A DNA stretch of 64,000 bases, taken from Symbiodinium natans. Its lineage: Eukaryota; Sar; Dinophyceae; Suessiales; Symbiodiniaceae. Made by a program: the position numbers and the translations under genes. Under the pieces are notes generated by a model. That model was not told the DNA's origin and made no database searches. It saw nothing but the letters and a program-made list of their open reading frames with translations. Numbering within the stretch: position 1 is the first letter of the stretch; each line of letters starts with the position of its first letter. Shown here piece after piece: positions 44,601-53,737 of the stretch. The DNA is taken from the NCBI GenBank assembly GCA_905221605.1, contig CAJNDS010001247.1, positions 248,001 to 312,000 of the forward strand. Direction: 5' to 3'.

Positions 44601-44685
44601 GGTTTAGGAAACACTCCACTGACTGATGACACACATTTTTTTGTTGCTTAGGGGTTTGTAAGGTATCCTAACCTTAGCTTTGGAG

Positions 44686-44831
44686 TAGACCCTGGAAAAA
44701 GAGTATATACCTTTTAGGTAATAAGTAGCAATAATAGGAACCCAGAACAAAAAAAAAGTATTAAAGTATAGTACTCCAAAGCCCAGTAACCCCAAAATGG
44801 GAATAAGGGGCCCCAACACAGGGGGCCCTAG
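44686..44831. mobile_element. Family G-like element, diverged
   Basis: Begins TAGACCCTGG and ends CAGGGGGCCCTAGTCTA. AT-rich interior containing a GTACTCCAAAG motif whose inverse CTTTGGAGTA lies just left of the element. Probable but diverged member. Confidence 0.45.
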
Positions 44832-44849
44832 TCTAAGCGACGGAGAACT

Positions 44850-45197
44850 GTCCTCCTAAACCCTAAACCCTAAACCCTAAACCCTAAACCCTAAACCCTA
44901 AACCCTAAACCCTAAACCCTAAACCCTCAGCCCAAAAGCCGCACTGTGGAAGGGGCGATCCTTGCACGTGCAGCTCGTGCAAGAGAGTCAGCGTGAGCCG
45001 CAGGACGTTGGAGACCTGCCTGGGCCTTAGCAACTCAAGCCCGAAGGCTCCAAGCAGTTCAGGGTTTAGGGTTTAGGGTTTAGGGTTTAGGGTTTAGGGT
45101 TTAGGGTTTTAGGATGTCAGGCTGAGGGTTTAGGTGTTGCCTACACTGATTCGGGTTTAGGGTTTAGGGTTTAGGGTTTAGGGTGTAGGGTGTAGGG
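44850..45197. other. Telomere-capped island at the LTR-element target
   Basis: CCCTAAA array (about 44857-44927), GC-rich island (44930-45058), G-strand arrays (45059-45107 and 45153-45197). The last units are TGTAGGG variants, into which the LTR element is inserted. Confidence 0.75.
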
Positions 45198-45501
45198 TAC
45201 GGGGGGCAACCAAAGGGGGAGAGGGATCAACCCCAAAGACCGCCCAGAACTTATATTCCCCAGATCGACCAGCACAACAAACACAGAACACGGACCAGGA
45301 GAACCAGGGAAGGGAGTAAAGGGGGCCTATGCCTAAGCACCTAGGAACCAACCCCAACCCCAACCACGCGGGCTCTACCTTTTTTGAGCTTGTGGCCTTA
45401 GTACTTCTGGCCATCCTTGAGCCAAACAAGATTTCCGGGTTTGTTAACCCTTCCAACTCCCAACACTAACTCTTTTCTACAATACCAGCTGCAGCTCCGC
45501 A
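45198..45501 (-). repeat. 3' LTR of the retroelement
   Basis: 304 bp, the same length as the copy at 53750-54053, with no difference found by eye. The sense strand begins TGCGGAGCTGCAGC. It contains TTTGGCTCAAG (minus strand, 45416-45426), matching the last 11 nt of the dinoflagellate spliced leader. Confidence 0.9.
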
Positions 45502-45514
45502 CTCCCCCTGTCCT
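45502..45514 (-). promoter_or_regulatory. Polypurine-like tract
   Basis: On the sense strand AGGACAGGGGGAG lies directly against the TG of the 3' LTR, where plus-strand DNA priming would start. One C interrupts it. Confidence 0.7.
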
Positions 45515-45872
45515 AGGATTTCCTAGGACACATTGGAGGTGCAGATCTTTGGCCAAAAACTGCCATTAAGGCAGCAGCCAGCTGCTTGAAATGCACAATA
45601 TGGTTTTACGTCTTCCAGGACGAAATTATAGCACATTGGCTAAATCCACTAACCATAGAGAATCTTTTTTCCACCATGATCCTCTTATCATTGAAGACTC
45701 TTCGGCCTTCTTCACCACAAACCGTGGTCTTCGCTACGTGAAAAACTACTGACTTCTACTATCAGGGATTTCCATACCCTTAATAGTAACCACCACATTT
45801 TCAGCACATTGGCCGATCCAGCGCACCTGTCTCCAGAAAGAGAAAAACCATCCCTTCATCCATACCATCCAG
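45515..45872 (-). other. 3' untranslated part of the retroelement
   Basis: About 360 bp between the stop of the last long ORF and the polypurine tract. A 97-codon frame (45746-46039, the +1 frame relative to the upstream ORF) overlaps the ORF's end and is Trp-rich after the overlap (SDWMVWMKGWFFSFWRQVRW). It might be a further C-terminal extension or chance. Confidence 0.4.
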
Positions 45873-47525
45873 TCACTTCTTTTTCCGATGGTTTGCAATA
45901 CTGAGGTGAAGTTGCAGCAGAATATACTCCAGGTCCGAAACTGCAAGAACAGGATCCTGCACGCACCTTTGAATTGAGGATACCAATCCTTCTCTCTTTG
46001 CGTCCTCAATCGCTTGGCAAGATTGACCCAGCTCTGCACTCACAGCGGTAGACGCTTGCGCATCCACATCAGAGGGACGATCCTTTTCCTCAGGACCTTT
46101 CACCACCACCACTTCTTCCTTTTTGGGGCTCTGACTTTTCTCCTTCTTCTTCGCCTTTCCACCGACGTTTGACTTTGTGCGCATTTTCGAGGCTTTTTCC
46201 CCTGCAGAAACCACCGCATTGGATGATGATCCACCCTTCTCAATGGTCGCCGGCATCTTCTTCGGCTTTGGAACCAGGAGAGTGTAAGGATCTTCGATAA
46301 CTGCAGTTTTCCTCTTCTTTTTAACCTTTTTTACCTCCTCCTCAACGGCAACCTCCGTCTCAGAAGTCTCAACCACCTCCTTTTCGGCAGGAATATCCTT
46401 GCTGGACTCCCTTTCTAGGGACCTCTTCTTGCCCCTTTTGGGATCTTTTTCTTCTCCCACGTTGGCTCGCTCGAAGCATATCCTCAGGTCATTGACCCAT
46501 TCTTCCACCTCCGCGAGCGAAACCTCATACGACTTCACTACTTCGTGAAGTTCCAGCACGGACAGCATACCGGTGGTCCACGAAACCCATTCTCTATCCA
46601 TCTGGTCAGTATCTCCATTGAACTTCAGGAGTTTGAACAGTGGGTCCGCCTCTGCTCGAGCCAAATCTGTTTTGCCATTGGACAGAAATGAAATCGCCTC
46701 CATCAACAGTTCCGCCATTTTGGTATCATCGTCATAAGTCATGGAATACTCCTCACCATCATCGAACTGTTCAGGAGAGATCTCCTTTTCCCCACCTTTT
46801 GCACCAGAACTTCTCCTTGGACCATCCCTTGGGGGCGTCCTTGGAGACCTTGGCCTCTGTTCATCCAGCGGATCACCATGCTCAAAAACACACCTGTCAC
46901 CATAACGACACTTCCCAGACTGAGCAAACTGGATGCACCTCACACCAGTTGCATCATGCGAGAACGCACACTTCTTTCCAGCGAAACAGGGTCTCCCCGC
47001 CACATAGTATTTGCACCAATACGAACGCAGCACCACATCATCTTCTGAATGGATGAATTTGCAGTCTTCACCAAATTTGCAGCGATCTTTTCCCTTACTG
47101 AACCAATAGCAGAAGCCTTTCTTCCTCTTCTCCAAGCGCTCCGCCTCGTACCGGTCCATAGGGCGATTCTGCTCTACATGAACATTGCCATGTGCCTGAG
47201 AACTGCTCCCTTCACCCAAGGTGCTATCAGTACTTGATGCTTGGAGTACAGCTGGAAAACCTGGCCTTGGTCCTACCACCTTCATGATTGGTTTTCCGCC
47301 AGCTCCTGAGCCACGCTGAGACGATCCAAAAACATTGAACTTCTTCATGAAGGCCTTCCTAGTGCCGATCTTCTGCACCCTTTTGATTGGATGTTTCATT
47401 GCTCCAACCTTGCATCCAGATACGTTCAAACGACACAACCTCCTATACCCAGCTCTATATCCCTTTTTCCAAAGAGCCATAAGAATTTTAGAGGCAGTAA
47501 CATTCTCCACCTCTACCTTTTCCAA
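45873..47525 (-). CDS. Retroelement ORF4: three tandem CCCH zinc fingers
   Basis: Open for 550 codons. The listed start is a TTG at the overlap with ORF3, so translation probably enters from ORF3 by a -1 shift or the frame is broken by an indel. Three CCCH fingers stand in a row: C139-x9-C149-x5-C155-x3-H159; C171-x8-C180-x5-C186-x3-H190; C197-x8-C206-x5-C212-x3-H216. CCCH fingers of this spacing typically bind RNA. An acidic, low-complexity centre follows, then Lys-rich segments (KKVKKKRKTA) that could act as nuclear localisation or nucleic-acid binding signals. A short Cys/His stretch near residues 31-45 (CRLNVSGCKVGAMKH) is atypical. No polymerase, integrase or protease motif is seen. Likely a nucleocapsid-like or RNP protein; function inferred only. 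Confidence 0.7.
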   Translation of the reverse strand: MEKVEVENVTASKILMALWKKGYRAGYRRLCRLNVSGCKVGAMKHPIKRVQKIGTRKAFMKKFNVFGSSQRGSGAGGKPIMKVVGPRPGFPAVLQASSTDSTLGEGSSSQAHGNVHVEQNRPMDRYEAERLEKRKKGFCYWFSKGKDRCKFGEDCKFIHSEDDVVLRSYWCKYYVAGRPCFAGKKCAFSHDATGVRCIQFAQSGKCRYGDRCVFEHGDPLDEQRPRSPRTPPRDGPRRSSGAKGGEKEISPEQFDDGEEYSMTYDDDTKMAELLMEAISFLSNGKTDLARAEADPLFKLLKFNGDTDQMDREWVSWTTGMLSVLELHEVVKSYEVSLAEVEEWVNDLRICFERANVGEEKDPKRGKKRSLERESSKDIPAEKEVVETSETEVAVEEEVKKVKKKRKTAVIEDPYTLLVPKPKKMPATIEKGGSSSNAVVSAGEKASKMRTKSNVGGKAKKKEKSQSPKKEEVVVVKGPEEKDRPSDVDAQASTAVSAELGQSCQAIEDAKREGLVSSIQRCVQDPVLAVSDLEYILLQLHLSIANHRKKK

Positions 47526-50479
47526 CGTCCCTCACTTCCCGGAACAAACCCATCCATATCTGAAGACCTTTCCATCTTTTTTGACACCACTTCGTCGAGG
47601 TAGTCTTCAGAGATCCAGGGTAAGTTCCTCTTAGAGGAAGGATTGTCACCATTGTTTGGTCCTTCACCAGGATACCCCTTTGTGCTGTCAAAGATCTTAC
47701 CAGTAGTGCGGTCCTGCGTAGAGAAATTGGAAGCAACGCGAGAGTACACTGACCACAAGAAAATCCTTGTGCCCGCCAGTCTTGACGACCCACTGGATGT
47801 CTCCTCTTCCGGAGAAACTTCTGGCGCTTCGCCATCCCTTCCAGTGTCACCAATTGTCTCACCTCCAGCATCTTCAATGGGAATAAGGGATTCATTGTTC
47901 CCTTGACCAAGTACCGCATCTTGTTGATCGGGGATCTCCAGCACCATTCCTGTAGGATCCACTTCCTCATCAGCATCGTCGTCCATTCTTTTCCAGAGAA
48001 CCTCCAATTGATCAGCGCAGGTCGCCGCCTGAAGGAACTCCATCATTTGGTCCCTCCCGTGCTGCCAGAGAAATTCGGAATTCACCACTGTCCCTTGGCC
48101 TCCTAGTCTAAGGAATGGAGCGACCAGATTGGCTACCCTTGCCATAAGTTCCACATGAACTTCCATGCCTGGACTGCGACTCCAATCATAGGCTATTGCC
48201 TCCATAGCAGTTCCAAACTTTTCAGTATTTCTGAATTCGTTTTCCAGGCCAGGAGAAAGCAGCGCACCCATCACCGAAAGAGGATAATTTCCCACCACCG
48301 GCAAGCACGGATCTTCATGGAACGAATGATGCAAATCTCCGTAGTGTCCTTGATCTCTCCTTTCAAAAAGGAGTCTCCCAGTGTTCAACTGGGCATTCAG
48401 TTCATCCACTTGAACCATTTCAGCACATATTCTCTGTGCCGCAGTCGCTATTGCCGGCCAGATAGCACGATCTGCCAACCCACGACGCATAACCCAAATA
48501 GTTGTTGCCGACTGAATCAGTGTACCAGGGTCATATGCCATGACCACCAATGCACCATCATCCATTTTCTGATCAGCATCATCTTCCAGTGCCAGGTTCA
48601 AATCCTGTTCGCTTGCACCTTCAGATGACATGCTAATAACCAAATTTCGATCCATTTTATTGGACCCCTTCTGATAGTCCTTGTGCCCCACAGGCAACTT
48701 GCCGACAGCAACCTTCCAATAAATCCGATTCAGAAGACCTTTAACCAGCAATTGCTGAGGAACATTCTTCACCGGACGAACATCCAATGTCTTCGCACCA
48801 TCACCACGGAGTTCATTGCTCCCACCTTCTCCTTCGTTTTGGTCAGTCTCCTCGCCAGGAATTTGCACTGCTCCTTCCAGCGCCGTCTCCTGTCCAGCCA
48901 CTTCTTGCCCAGGAAGAACTTGAGCGCCTTCAGATACATTCACCTGTCCAGCAACACCTTGCCCAGGTAAAACCTCATCCGTGGAGCCCACCGCCAGCGA
49001 ACCAACTATAACTGAACCATCCCTTGCTCTTTTTTGAGACTGTTCAGTTCGACGAGAGGGTTGCGGTAGCGAAAAAACTTGAGAAGTCACTTCTTGGCGG
49101 GTCTCCCCCCGCGACGCTTTGTCGCGTTCTTCGCCAAGGTGAACCGATTTTTTCTGCCCTTCATTGGGGCCGGAAGAACCACCCATCGGAACATTGCCAC
49201 GATTCGCAGTTCTCCGTGAATCCCTTTCTTGCAAAAAGATTTCCCTCATGCGTTGCACAGCATTGGTCTCTTCCTCGCTTGAATCGCTTGAGGAAGCGGC
49301 ATAAGAAACCAAAGCCTCCGCCTGATCATCATCATCCACCACATCTGCCCACGCTCTGCTGAACCGATACGACAACCCACCACGAGGCTTCAGTTCCAGT
49401 GGTTTTGGTTTTTCCACCACTTCCGCCGGTTGTGCTCGTCGTTGTGAACGAGAGCGTGGCACCTGTCGCACCTGTTTTTTATCCAGCAAGGGCCTTCCCC
49501 TTTTTACAGGGTTTGATCTTGACCGATACTTTTTTGTTGGTGGGTTCACCGGCGGCATTCCAACTCCCACCAACTGCAGCCTCTGTACGCACAGCGGAGA
49601 CCTCTGCGCAAGCGTCCAAGCGTCACGGTACCTGACCTTATCAAAAAGCTCCCGATAGGAGCCTCTCGGCATTGTTTTTGCACCGGAGCCTTCAGCTTCA
49701 CGCATCTGAGTGAGGGTTCGCACCGCCGCTCTTCCAACTTCCTTGCTTCCAGAAGATTGTTGTACCCGTACAGATGCATCGGAAGGAACTGCTTTTTCCG
49801 GTCCTCCCGGACGATATCGGACACCACCCACCAATTGCAAGATTTTACATGCAGTCACTTTGTTGATCCCTTTGTCAACCAAATCTTCCACAAAGATGAA
49901 CTCTTGCAAGTCGGACACGTTGGTCACACCAAGTGTAATCATCACCTCACTTACATGAGGGGTATACACCCAAAGGTGTTCGTTGCGAGCCATCCAATTT
50001 TCAATTGGCTCCTCTGGATTTTGAAGCAGAGCACCAGTGGACTCAGCCACCGAATTCTTTTGTTCATCATCTCCCGCTTCATCCAGATTACCCTTTTCAC
50101 CTTCTTTTTGTGACACATTGGTCATTTGCAGCGCTTTTGGTGCCGAGGAGGACGAAGATTCTGCTCCCCCACTTACCGGTGGTTGAAAGGCGTTCCTGTC
50201 GGGAATCTCCAATCCTCTTCCCCTTTGAAATGACACATGGTTCGCCACATTCACCAGATGCTTCAATTGGGCCAGCCGGTCTTCAGACATTTCTTCGTGA
50301 GAATACTTGCAGCCAAATCGCACACGACATCTCCCTTTGAGATAGTAGTCGAAACAGCAATGGTGGAACCCCGCGTCCCTTAGTGCCTTCCTGAAAGCAT
50401 TGTCCCAAGATTTGCCAGGCTCCCAAGTCCCTTCCAATGCCATGTCATCGTCGTACCACCTTGATTGTAATACAGACAC
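47513..50479 (-). CDS. Retroelement ORF3: CCCH finger and low-complexity protein
   Basis: 988 codons open. The first codon is a GTG inside the overlap with ORF2, so this is probably the continuation of ORF2 in the -1 frame. A CCCH finger lies near the start: C42-x8-C51-x5-C57-x3-H61. Residues about 165-220 (HVSEVMITLGVTNVSDLQ..., VTACKILQLVGGVRY) look like a small helical helix-hairpin-helix or SAM-like domain; a similar VTASKIL phrase opens ORF4. The middle is rich in Arg/Ser and Ser/Glu (SSSDSSEEE). A duplicated VLPGQ.VAGQ block lies around residues 510-540. The C-terminal third is more structured but unrecognised. No catalytic retroelement domain is visible. The ORF closes 13 nt after ORF4 begins. 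Confidence 0.65.
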   Translation of the reverse strand: MSVLQSRWYDDDMALEGTWEPGKSWDNAFRKALRDAGFHHCCFDYYLKGRCRVRFGCKYSHEEMSEDRLAQLKHLVNVANHVSFQRGRGLEIPDRNAFQPPVSGGAESSSSSAPKALQMTNVSQKEGEKGNLDEAGDDEQKNSVAESTGALLQNPEEPIENWMARNEHLWVYTPHVSEVMITLGVTNVSDLQEFIFVEDLVDKGINKVTACKILQLVGGVRYRPGGPEKAVPSDASVRVQQSSGSKEVGRAAVRTLTQMREAEGSGAKTMPRGSYRELFDKVRYRDAWTLAQRSPLCVQRLQLVGVGMPPVNPPTKKYRSRSNPVKRGRPLLDKKQVRQVPRSRSQRRAQPAEVVEKPKPLELKPRGGLSYRFSRAWADVVDDDDQAEALVSYAASSSDSSEEETNAVQRMREIFLQERDSRRTANRGNVPMGGSSGPNEGQKKSVHLGEERDKASRGETRQEVTSQVFSLPQPSRRTEQSQKRARDGSVIVGSLAVGSTDEVLPGQGVAGQVNVSEGAQVLPGQEVAGQETALEGAVQIPGEETDQNEGEGGSNELRGDGAKTLDVRPVKNVPQQLLVKGLLNRIYWKVAVGKLPVGHKDYQKGSNKMDRNLVISMSSEGASEQDLNLALEDDADQKMDDGALVVMAYDPGTLIQSATTIWVMRRGLADRAIWPAIATAAQRICAEMVQVDELNAQLNTGRLLFERRDQGHYGDLHHSFHEDPCLPVVGNYPLSVMGALLSPGLENEFRNTEKFGTAMEAIAYDWSRSPGMEVHVELMARVANLVAPFLRLGGQGTVVNSEFLWQHGRDQMMEFLQAATCADQLEVLWKRMDDDADEEVDPTGMVLEIPDQQDAVLGQGNNESLIPIEDAGGETIGDTGRDGEAPEVSPEEETSSGSSRLAGTRIFLWSVYSRVASNFSTQDRTTGKIFDSTKGYPGEGPNNGDNPSSKRNLPWISEDYLDEVVSKKMERSSDMDGFVPGSEGRWKR

Positions 50480-53154
50480 AGCCGTTTCTTCGTTTCACCC
50501 AACGTAGGCTCACCTTTTGGTGTCCCTTTGCCGTAGTTGTACTGGGCACGGAAGGCCGAATCCTCCCGCTCCTGCTGCACCTCATCCACTGCACCTTCAT
50601 CAGTTGGAGGGCCACCGATGTCCCCATCCTCGTCACCAGTTTTTTGGCTGTTCCTTGGCTCAGTTGGCTCTCCTTCAGGCCACCCTTCACCATAACGACG
50701 ATGTTCATAGGAACACCCATCTCCATTGCGACACCTCCCTAGATTGAAGAACTTGCACAGCTTGCTGTATCCAGGTGACACAGTCTTTGGAGTCATGTGA
50801 GCCTTTTTGTACTGATCAGGATCCATATAGGCTTCCATTGGCCTGTTTTCCCTCTTGCTCATCTCCTCGATTGCACCATCAAGCTCTTGCAGAAATCGCT
50901 TGGTATCCAACCACAGCTCGTTCCAAAGCTCATCTTTCCCTTTGCTCAGCAACATTGCCACCGTTTCACCCACGACTGGTCCACTAAATCTCCTTTTCTT
51001 GCGTGCCAGTTCGTAGAGCGCGTTGTGGTACTGCTTCCGGGAAAAAGTGATTGTTTTTTCCAAACCTGCACATTCTGTCCCATCGGGCTTCCAACCATCA
51101 CTTTGCAAGATGCTGTATGCGCGCCGAGCCTCAACGTTCAGGAATGTATGATCTGCGACACACTCCATAATCTCGTCCATTGGACGACTCAGCAACATCC
51201 CAGTGATTTTGCCCACATAGTCATTATCTATTGTTTCATCTTCCAGGAGATTTCGATAGATCTTTTCTCCATAGAGCTGCTTCTGCTCAGCCTCCTCTTG
51301 TTCCTTAGAGGATGTTTTTGAATCGGCAAACCACTCGCGAGACTGCCGTTCTTCCGACTTCCAGTCCCATTGACCGTCGGAACCTTGGTACCATTGACCA
51401 GTCTGCCATGAGCCTGTCCACCATGTACCCCAGCCGCTGTCTTTCCATTTGCGCAGCGTCGAAGAGGAGTCCTCCTCGTCCTCTTCCAAAACCAGAAAGG
51501 TGTCCAAGATTATGGTACCATCATCTTCCACTCGTTTCACTGTTCCATTGACAGTATCACCAAATTTGAACTGATGTACGTTGTTCCCTTCTGCAGGAAT
51601 CAATACATTCATATCTCCATGGTCCAAAAAGGCTCCATACCCATTGATGCAGCGCACTAGACCAATGATCTCATCTCCCTCTTGATAGCAATGTTCCCCA
51701 GGTGATTCCAAGGCTCCCGCTCGGGACACTTTCTTTGCGTGCTCTTCAGAAACCATCTCTGTATCATCGGCTCCTGGCACATCCTTTGTTTCCACCTTTG
51801 GGTCACACTGCTCGTCCTGCTCCGACGTGAGTCCCACAAGATCATCCATCCTGTGCTCCAGGGGCTCAGGACCTTCCTTTTTTCCAGCCAATGGCTTTGC
51901 CTCATCCGTTACAGTTCGCTCGGTGTCGACTTCCGGCGAGCTTTCAGATGGCAACACTTCTCCCTTCCTGGGAGTGGACCCACCATTGGAGTCTTTTTTC
52001 AAACCTTCTGCAGCAGGCAAATTTTCTTCCACTACAGGGCTATTGGATTGGTCATCCGCGGTAGGCGCATTTTCTTCCACCGCAGGCTCCTTTGGCTCCA
52101 TGGTTTCCAAAAGAGAATCACCACTGTTGCTGACCACAGCTGCCTCATTGGCTCCGGTGTAGCCTTTGCCATTTCGTTCCTCGCTGCTAACTTCAGGCTG
52201 CACCAGTGCGTCCACCTGTGAACCTCCATCGTCAGCTGCTACGGAGACCTGCGCCCCATTGTTGCAATCATCCGCGGAACGTGACACCACATGCGCCTCA
52301 ACCCGTGCTTTTTCTGCACTCCAGGTACTATCTGGCACGTTGACCCGCGCTTCATTGGCGCTCCAGGCCTCATCTTTCCGATCAACCGTGTCTCCAGCAG
52401 TTTCAGAAGTTTCCTTTTTCCCTTGAATGGCAGAATCATTGGCACCAACCGAAGAGACCTCCTCAGGCGTAACGCACGACTTTTTCCCTCCGTCATCCAA
52501 ATCTCCAGGACCATCTTCCTGAACGACAGGTACCACATCCACCACTCGCTCTTCTGCAGCCGACACAGTTCCGATCTCCACATTGGGCATTTTTTCTTCT
52601 GGACCCACCGATTCCACCGCTGCCACACCCTCAGAAAGCGCCTCCATCTCTTCCCGATCCAGATGTTGAGCTTCAGCGATGTCTGCTCGGTTTCCAGAAA
52701 TCCCCTCTTCATCAGGAGAACCCGAGGTCGGGGCGTCACCACCAGCCCTAGGACCGCTATCCCTGATAGTAGAGGAAAAATCTTTTTCACCTACACTATT
52801 TACACTACCCTGGAATGCCTTCGTAGACTCAGGTGTCGGTGTAGTCGATAAAGGACCCAGTTCAGTCTCCACTTCCAGCCCATTGCCCGAAGGAGACCCA
52901 ACCACGTTGTCGCTTTTCACCTTTTCACCTACATCCGACAGCGTCCACTTGCTTTCCTGCGTATCCAGGCAGTAGTAATATTGTCTCCCATCTTCGTGGA
53001 AGTGCCATTCCCACGTTGTCCCATCGCACGCTTTGATCAGATGCTCATCTTTCCGAAAACCATCCCTTTCAGAGACTTGATGCATCTCATCCTCTTCTTC
53101 TGACAACTGGCGCAACCTTTCAGCCTCCATCTGTAAGATCTCCTCTTCCCCCAT
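50380..53154 (-). CDS. Retroelement ORF2: WW-like, S1-like, two MLLE-like domains and a CCCH finger
   Basis: 924 codons. In order: a WW-like motif at residues 44-74 (W48, YYY59-61, W70; the usual final Pro is absent); a long acidic low-complexity segment (75-485); an S1/OB-type RNA-binding domain at about 490-555 (GLVRCINGYGAFLDHG); a Trp/Gly-rich stretch (570-608); a domain at 626-684 whose GKITGMLL signature matches the MLLE (PABC) domain of poly(A)-binding protein; a second, more diverged MLLE-like domain at 709-766 (GETVAMLL); and a CCCH finger, C800-x7-C808-x5-C814-x3-H818. MLLE domains in known proteins bind PAM2 peptides of translation and mRNA-decay factors, so this product may couple element RNA to such host proteins. 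The ATG at 53154 overlaps ORF1 by 118 nt in the -1 frame; independent initiation there is possible. Confidence 0.75.
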   Translation of the reverse strand: MGEEEILQMEAERLRQLSEEEDEMHQVSERDGFRKDEHLIKACDGTTWEWHFHEDGRQYYYCLDTQESKWTLSDVGEKVKSDNVVGSPSGNGLEVETELGPLSTTPTPESTKAFQGSVNSVGEKDFSSTIRDSGPRAGGDAPTSGSPDEEGISGNRADIAEAQHLDREEMEALSEGVAAVESVGPEEKMPNVEIGTVSAAEERVVDVVPVVQEDGPGDLDDGGKKSCVTPEEVSSVGANDSAIQGKKETSETAGDTVDRKDEAWSANEARVNVPDSTWSAEKARVEAHVVSRSADDCNNGAQVSVAADDGGSQVDALVQPEVSSEERNGKGYTGANEAAVVSNSGDSLLETMEPKEPAVEENAPTADDQSNSPVVEENLPAAEGLKKDSNGGSTPRKGEVLPSESSPEVDTERTVTDEAKPLAGKKEGPEPLEHRMDDLVGLTSEQDEQCDPKVETKDVPGADDTEMVSEEHAKKVSRAGALESPGEHCYQEGDEIIGLVRCINGYGAFLDHGDMNVLIPAEGNNVHQFKFGDTVNGTVKRVEDDGTIILDTFLVLEEDEEDSSSTLRKWKDSGWGTWWTGSWQTGQWYQGSDGQWDWKSEERQSREWFADSKTSSKEQEEAEQKQLYGEKIYRNLLEDETIDNDYVGKITGMLLSRPMDEIMECVADHTFLNVEARRAYSILQSDGWKPDGTECAGLEKTITFSRKQYHNALYELARKKRRFSGPVVGETVAMLLSKGKDELWNELWLDTKRFLQELDGAIEEMSKRENRPMEAYMDPDQYKKAHMTPKTVSPGYSKLCKFFNLGRCRNGDGCSYEHRRYGEGWPEGEPTEPRNSQKTGDEDGDIGGPPTDEGAVDEVQQEREDSAFRAQYNYGKGTPKGEPTLGETKKRLCLYYNQGGTTMTWHWKGLGSLANLGTMLSGRH
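50857..51030 (-). other. MLLE-like domain 2 within ORF2
   Basis: Encodes ALYELARKK, GETVAMLLSKGKDELWNEL and FLQELDGAIEEM, the same helical plan as the domain just upstream, but with TVAMLL for ITGMLL. A tandem, diverged duplicate is likely. Confidence 0.55.
51103..51279 (-). other. MLLE (PABC)-like domain 1 within ORF2
   Basis: Encodes LYGEKIYRNLL, then GKITGMLLSRPMDEIMECV and an ARRAYSIL helix. Order and spacing follow the MLLE domain of poly(A)-binding protein, whose hallmark is KITGMLLE. Recognised by eye. Confidence 0.75.
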
Positions 53155-53681
53155 GGCGTATTCAGCAGTTGGTGCAGCTTCAAACTGTCCGCACCCTTCT
53201 GTTCGTAACCGCTTCCACCACCCAGGGAACTCGCCGAGGGATCCCCTTTAATCTTGTTCAGAGGCCTCCTGGCAGCTTGCAGCACTTCTCCACTCAGATT
53301 GGTCTGAGACCCTTGGTCTACCATTCGGCCCGAAGTCGAAGTAGACGGCTGATACCCATGTTTGTGCAACACGCGTAAAACAGTCACCTCCATTTCACGG
53401 TCTATACCACCAGTCGCGTCCCAGCTCCTTTTTTCACCAGGCTTTGGCGATACAGAAACAGCACGTCCTTCAGCTTCAGCATTGCTAACCATATCCACAT
53501 TGGGATTCATACCCACATTGGAGTCTTCTGCAACCAAGGCTTCTTCCAGATGTTCTTCAGCGCCAGGCATCACCTCTTCCAGCACCGCCCTTTCACCCAG
53601 AGACTCAGCTGCACCATTTCCAGCTCCACCATTCTGTCCACCATCCGAGGAAGGCTGGAGCCATCGTTTGGGAGAAGGCAT
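53037..53681 (-). CDS. Retroelement ORF1: N-terminal part of the polyprotein
   Basis: 214 codons from an ATG at 53681, about 70 nt after the 5' LTR, the expected position for the first retroelement gene. The product starts MPSPKRWLQPSS and is low-complexity with acidic patches; no domain recognised. Its last 30 or so codons overlap ORF2. In that overlap ORF2 looks the more protein-like, so the true reading probably passes from ORF1 to ORF2 near the run TGGGGGAAG, where slippage back by one base, or a lost G in the genome or assembly, would join them. Confidence 0.65.
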   Translation of the reverse strand: MPSPKRWLQPSSDGGQNGGAGNGAAESLGERAVLEEVMPGAEEHLEEALVAEDSNVGMNPNVDMVSNAEAEGRAVSVSPKPGEKRSWDATGGIDREMEVTVLRVLHKHGYQPSTSTSGRMVDQGSQTNLSGEVLQAARRPLNKIKGDPSASSLGGGSGYEQKGADSLKLHQLLNTPWGKRRSYRWRLKGCASCQKKRMRCIKSLKGMVFGKMSI

Positions 53682-53737
53682 TGCTTCTTGATCCCAAAAA
53701 ACCTTGAGAGAACACTTAACCGCAGGGAACCTAATTT

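Noticed and set aside
45178-45456. 92-codon ORF across the 3' LTR (and its partner at 53742-54008)
   Set aside because: It spans the LTR and runs into flanking heptamers with no recognised domain. The MARSTKATSSKK stretch is not enough to call a gene.
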